Positions 6,346-7,477 of a DNA stretch of 7,477 nucleotides are shown piece after piece. This DNA comes from Candidatus Margulisiibacteriota bacterium (lineage in GTDB: Bacteria > Margulisbacteria > Marinamargulisbacteria > DT-59): NCBI GenBank assembly GCA_013215865.1, contig JABSQL010000149.1:1-7477 (forward strand). The letters run 5' to 3'. Each line of letters starts with the position of its first letter. The stretch's first letter is position 1. The position numbers were made by a program, and so were the translations under genes. The notes beneath the pieces were generated by a model. That model worked only from the letters and a program-made list of their open reading frames with translations, made no database searches and had not been told where the DNA came from.

Positions 6346-6960
6346 TCACTCAAGTAAAAAATTTTCTAGAATTTTCAATCCAAATTCTTGACTCTTTTCC
6401 GGATGAAATTGGGTGCCCCAAATAGTGTTGTTTTGAATAGCTGCTGAAATAGTGGCATTTTTATATTGACATTGCGCGATTCTGATGGAGGGATTCTTAC
6501 AAACCATATGGTAAGAATGAACGAAATACATATCTGGATGAGGAGGAAGTTGTCTAAAAAGTGAGCACCCTGGGTTATATTCAATGTCATTCCAGCCAAC
6601 ATGAGGTATTTTTAAGTTTTGGTTAGACTTGTTAATTATTTCGACTGTGGCATCAATCCAGTTTAGACCGTCACAGTTAACCCCTTCAGTTCCCCTGGCT
6701 GCCATGAGCTGCATGCCAAGACAAATACCAAGAATGGGAATTTTATCTACAATCACTCGCTTTGTTAATGGTTCTACAAACCCACGGTTTTGCAAGTTTT
6801 TAATGCCCATTGGAAAAGCACCAACACCTGGTAAAATAAGCTGTTCATAGTTAGAGAGTGTGTTTGGGTCGGTGCAAATGTCAGCTTTTCCTCCTACCAT
6901 CTCAACAGCATTTAATACGGACCTTATATTTCCCATACCATAGTCAATTATTCCGATCAT
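6346..6960 (-). CDS. hisH: HisH-type glutamine amidotransferase (IGP synthase subunit family)
   Basis: Class I glutaminase that releases ammonia from glutamine and channels it to a synthase partner, HisF in histidine biosynthesis. It has 204 residues, the family's length. The start IGIIDYGMGNIRSV is diagnostic of HisH. The oxyanion region LPGVGAF is at 43-49, the nucleophile Cys80 lies in GICLGMQL, PHVGWN is at 119-124, FVHSYH at 146-151, and His186 with Glu188 in QFHPEKS complete the catalytic triad. Nothing else here belongs to histidine synthesis. In surface-glycan loci HisH/HisF pairs serve a WbpG/PseA-type amidotransferase that adds acetamidino groups, as in P. aeruginosa O5 (HisH2/HisF2), which is the likelier role. 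Neither HisF nor WbpG is in the window. The ATG at 6960 follows the oxidoreductase stop by nine bases with no visible Shine-Dalgarno motif, so coupling is likely. Confidence 0.93.
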   Translation of the reverse strand: MIGIIDYGMGNIRSVLNAVEMVGGKADICTDPNTLSNYEQLILPGVGAFPMGIKNLQNRGFVEPLTKRVIVDKIPILGICLGMQLMAARGTEGVNCDGLNWIDATVEIINKSNQNLKIPHVGWNDIEYNPGCSLFRQLPPHPDMYFVHSYHMVCKNPSIRIAQCQYKNATISAAIQNNTIWGTQFHPEKSQEFGLKILENFLLE

Positions 6961-6969
6961 TAGGTTATG

Positions 6970-7477
6970 TTAACTTATTACCGCGACAGGGTTATTGATA
7001 GGGACATCTAGTAATTGACCATTTTTTTTAGCACTTTTTTCAAGTGTCTTAATGATACGTAAACTGTCCAGTGCCGATTCACCATGCTGATTTGAAGAAG
7101 ATGGGTTTTCATAACAGGAAATAAAGTAATCGTAGGTCCCTTTTAGAAAACTACGTGATTTACCAAAAACTCTTGGTTTCTGGTAGTTTAACTCCCGATA
7201 GGCAGAGTAGTCAGGGCTAGACATCGTTCCTATCAGTTCGATATATTGGCCCCACATATTTTTCAAATTTAGGCGTCCATTTTCGCCATACAGAGATACT
7301 TCCCCCAAGGCGTAATTTTGACTATTTACAAAATGCAGAGCGACGTTACAGGAATCGAATTGTAAATGCCCATCAATAAGGCAATCTCCCTTTGGCCATT
7401 GAAAATGATGGTTAAAAACTGCAGATACTTTTTGAACAGGGCCTAAAAGAAATAGAAGTAAATCAATAATATGCGTA
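6970..7477 (-). CDS. Gfo/Idh/MocA-family oxidoreductase (C-terminal part, cut by right edge)
   Basis: The last 168 residues of an NAD(P)-dependent sugar oxidoreductase; the frame is open from the window edge to the TAA at 6970. A TTG at 7308 is in frame but is internal, because clear family sequence lies upstream of it. The visible part opens with THIIDLLLFLLGPVQKV, which is the family's conserved H-xx-D-LL-xx-LG motif carrying the likely catalytic histidine. It continues with beta-sheet C-domain sequence (VSLYGENGRL) and ends with GESALDSLRIIKTLEKSAKK, the typical last helix. The N-terminal Rossmann half is outside the window. Relatives include WbpB/WlbA, which oxidise C3 of UDP-GlcNAc uronate, and many reductases of glycan loci; the substrate cannot be deduced from this half. 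It lies nine bases upstream of hisH, in the same apparent operon. Confidence 0.88.
   Translation of the reverse strand, partial: THIIDLLLFLLGPVQKVSAVFNHHFQWPKGDCLIDGHLQFDSCNVALHFVNSQNYALGEVSLYGENGRLNLKNMWGQYIELIGTMSSPDYSAYRELNYQKPRVFGKSRSFLKGTYDYFISCYENPSSSNQHGESALDSLRIIKTLEKSAKKNGQLLDVPINNPVAVIS

Noticed and set aside
6327..6353. TTG start extending the PseB-type protein by nine residues
   Set aside because: It overlaps the hisH stop and has a weaker start codon; the ATG at 6326 has an AAGG at good spacing.
6375..6602. Minus-strand 75-codon frame inside hisH
   Set aside because: Alternate frame of an intact hisH with all catalytic residues.
6346..6960. Part of a histidine biosynthesis operon
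   Set aside because: No hisA, hisF, hisI or other his gene is adjacent; neighbours are all sugar-metabolism genes.

Overview
The window is one strand of a single, tightly packed operon-like block. Nine genes all lie on the minus strand, so transcription runs from high to low coordinates. Both end genes are cut by the window edges. The coding set is that of a surface-glycan locus (O-antigen, capsule or glycosylation island) centred on a sialic-acid-like (nonulosonic acid) sugar. DNA is AT-rich by eye. Shine-Dalgarno motifs (AGGAGG, AAGG) and ATG/TTG starts indicate a bacterium. The gene types are most familiar to me from Gram-negative Pseudomonadota (Legionella-like, for example), but the genus cannot be fixed from the sequence.

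Layout in transcription order: (1) C-terminal part of a Gfo/Idh/MocA sugar oxidoreductase, cut by the right edge; (2) a HisH-type glutamine amidotransferase; (3) a PseB-type UDP-GlcNAc 4,6-dehydratase; (4) an aldo/keto reductase; (5) an RmlD-like SDR with a TTG start; (6) a NeuB-family nonulosonate synthase with a C-terminal SAF domain; (7) a small soluble family 2 glycosyltransferase; (8) an SpsF-type cytidylyltransferase; (9) the N-terminal 333 residues of a NodU/TobZ-type carbamoyltransferase, cut by the left edge. Genes 3 to 8 all overlap their neighbour by 4 to 17 bases, which suggests translational coupling. The remaining gaps are 9, 19 and 26 bases. No stretch over 300 bases lacks a gene, and I see no tRNA, rRNA, CRISPR, insertion sequence or strong terminator.

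Proposed logic (inference): PseB makes a 4-keto-6-deoxy UDP-HexNAc, and the two reductases (AKR and RmlD-like SDR) modify the keto sugar or its derivative. NeuB condenses a free six-carbon sugar with phosphoenolpyruvate, SpsF activates the product with CTP, a glycosyltransferase works on the glycan, and the carbamoyltransferase decorates it. HisH suggests an ammonia-supplying amidation or amidination step, but its partners are not in view. The usual PseC aminotransferase, PseH acetyltransferase and PseG/NeuC hydrolase of known pseudaminic, legionaminic and sialic acid routes are also absent from this window. The set of two reductases between dehydratase and synthase therefore points to a non-canonical nonulosonate, which is the most interesting aspect of the window.
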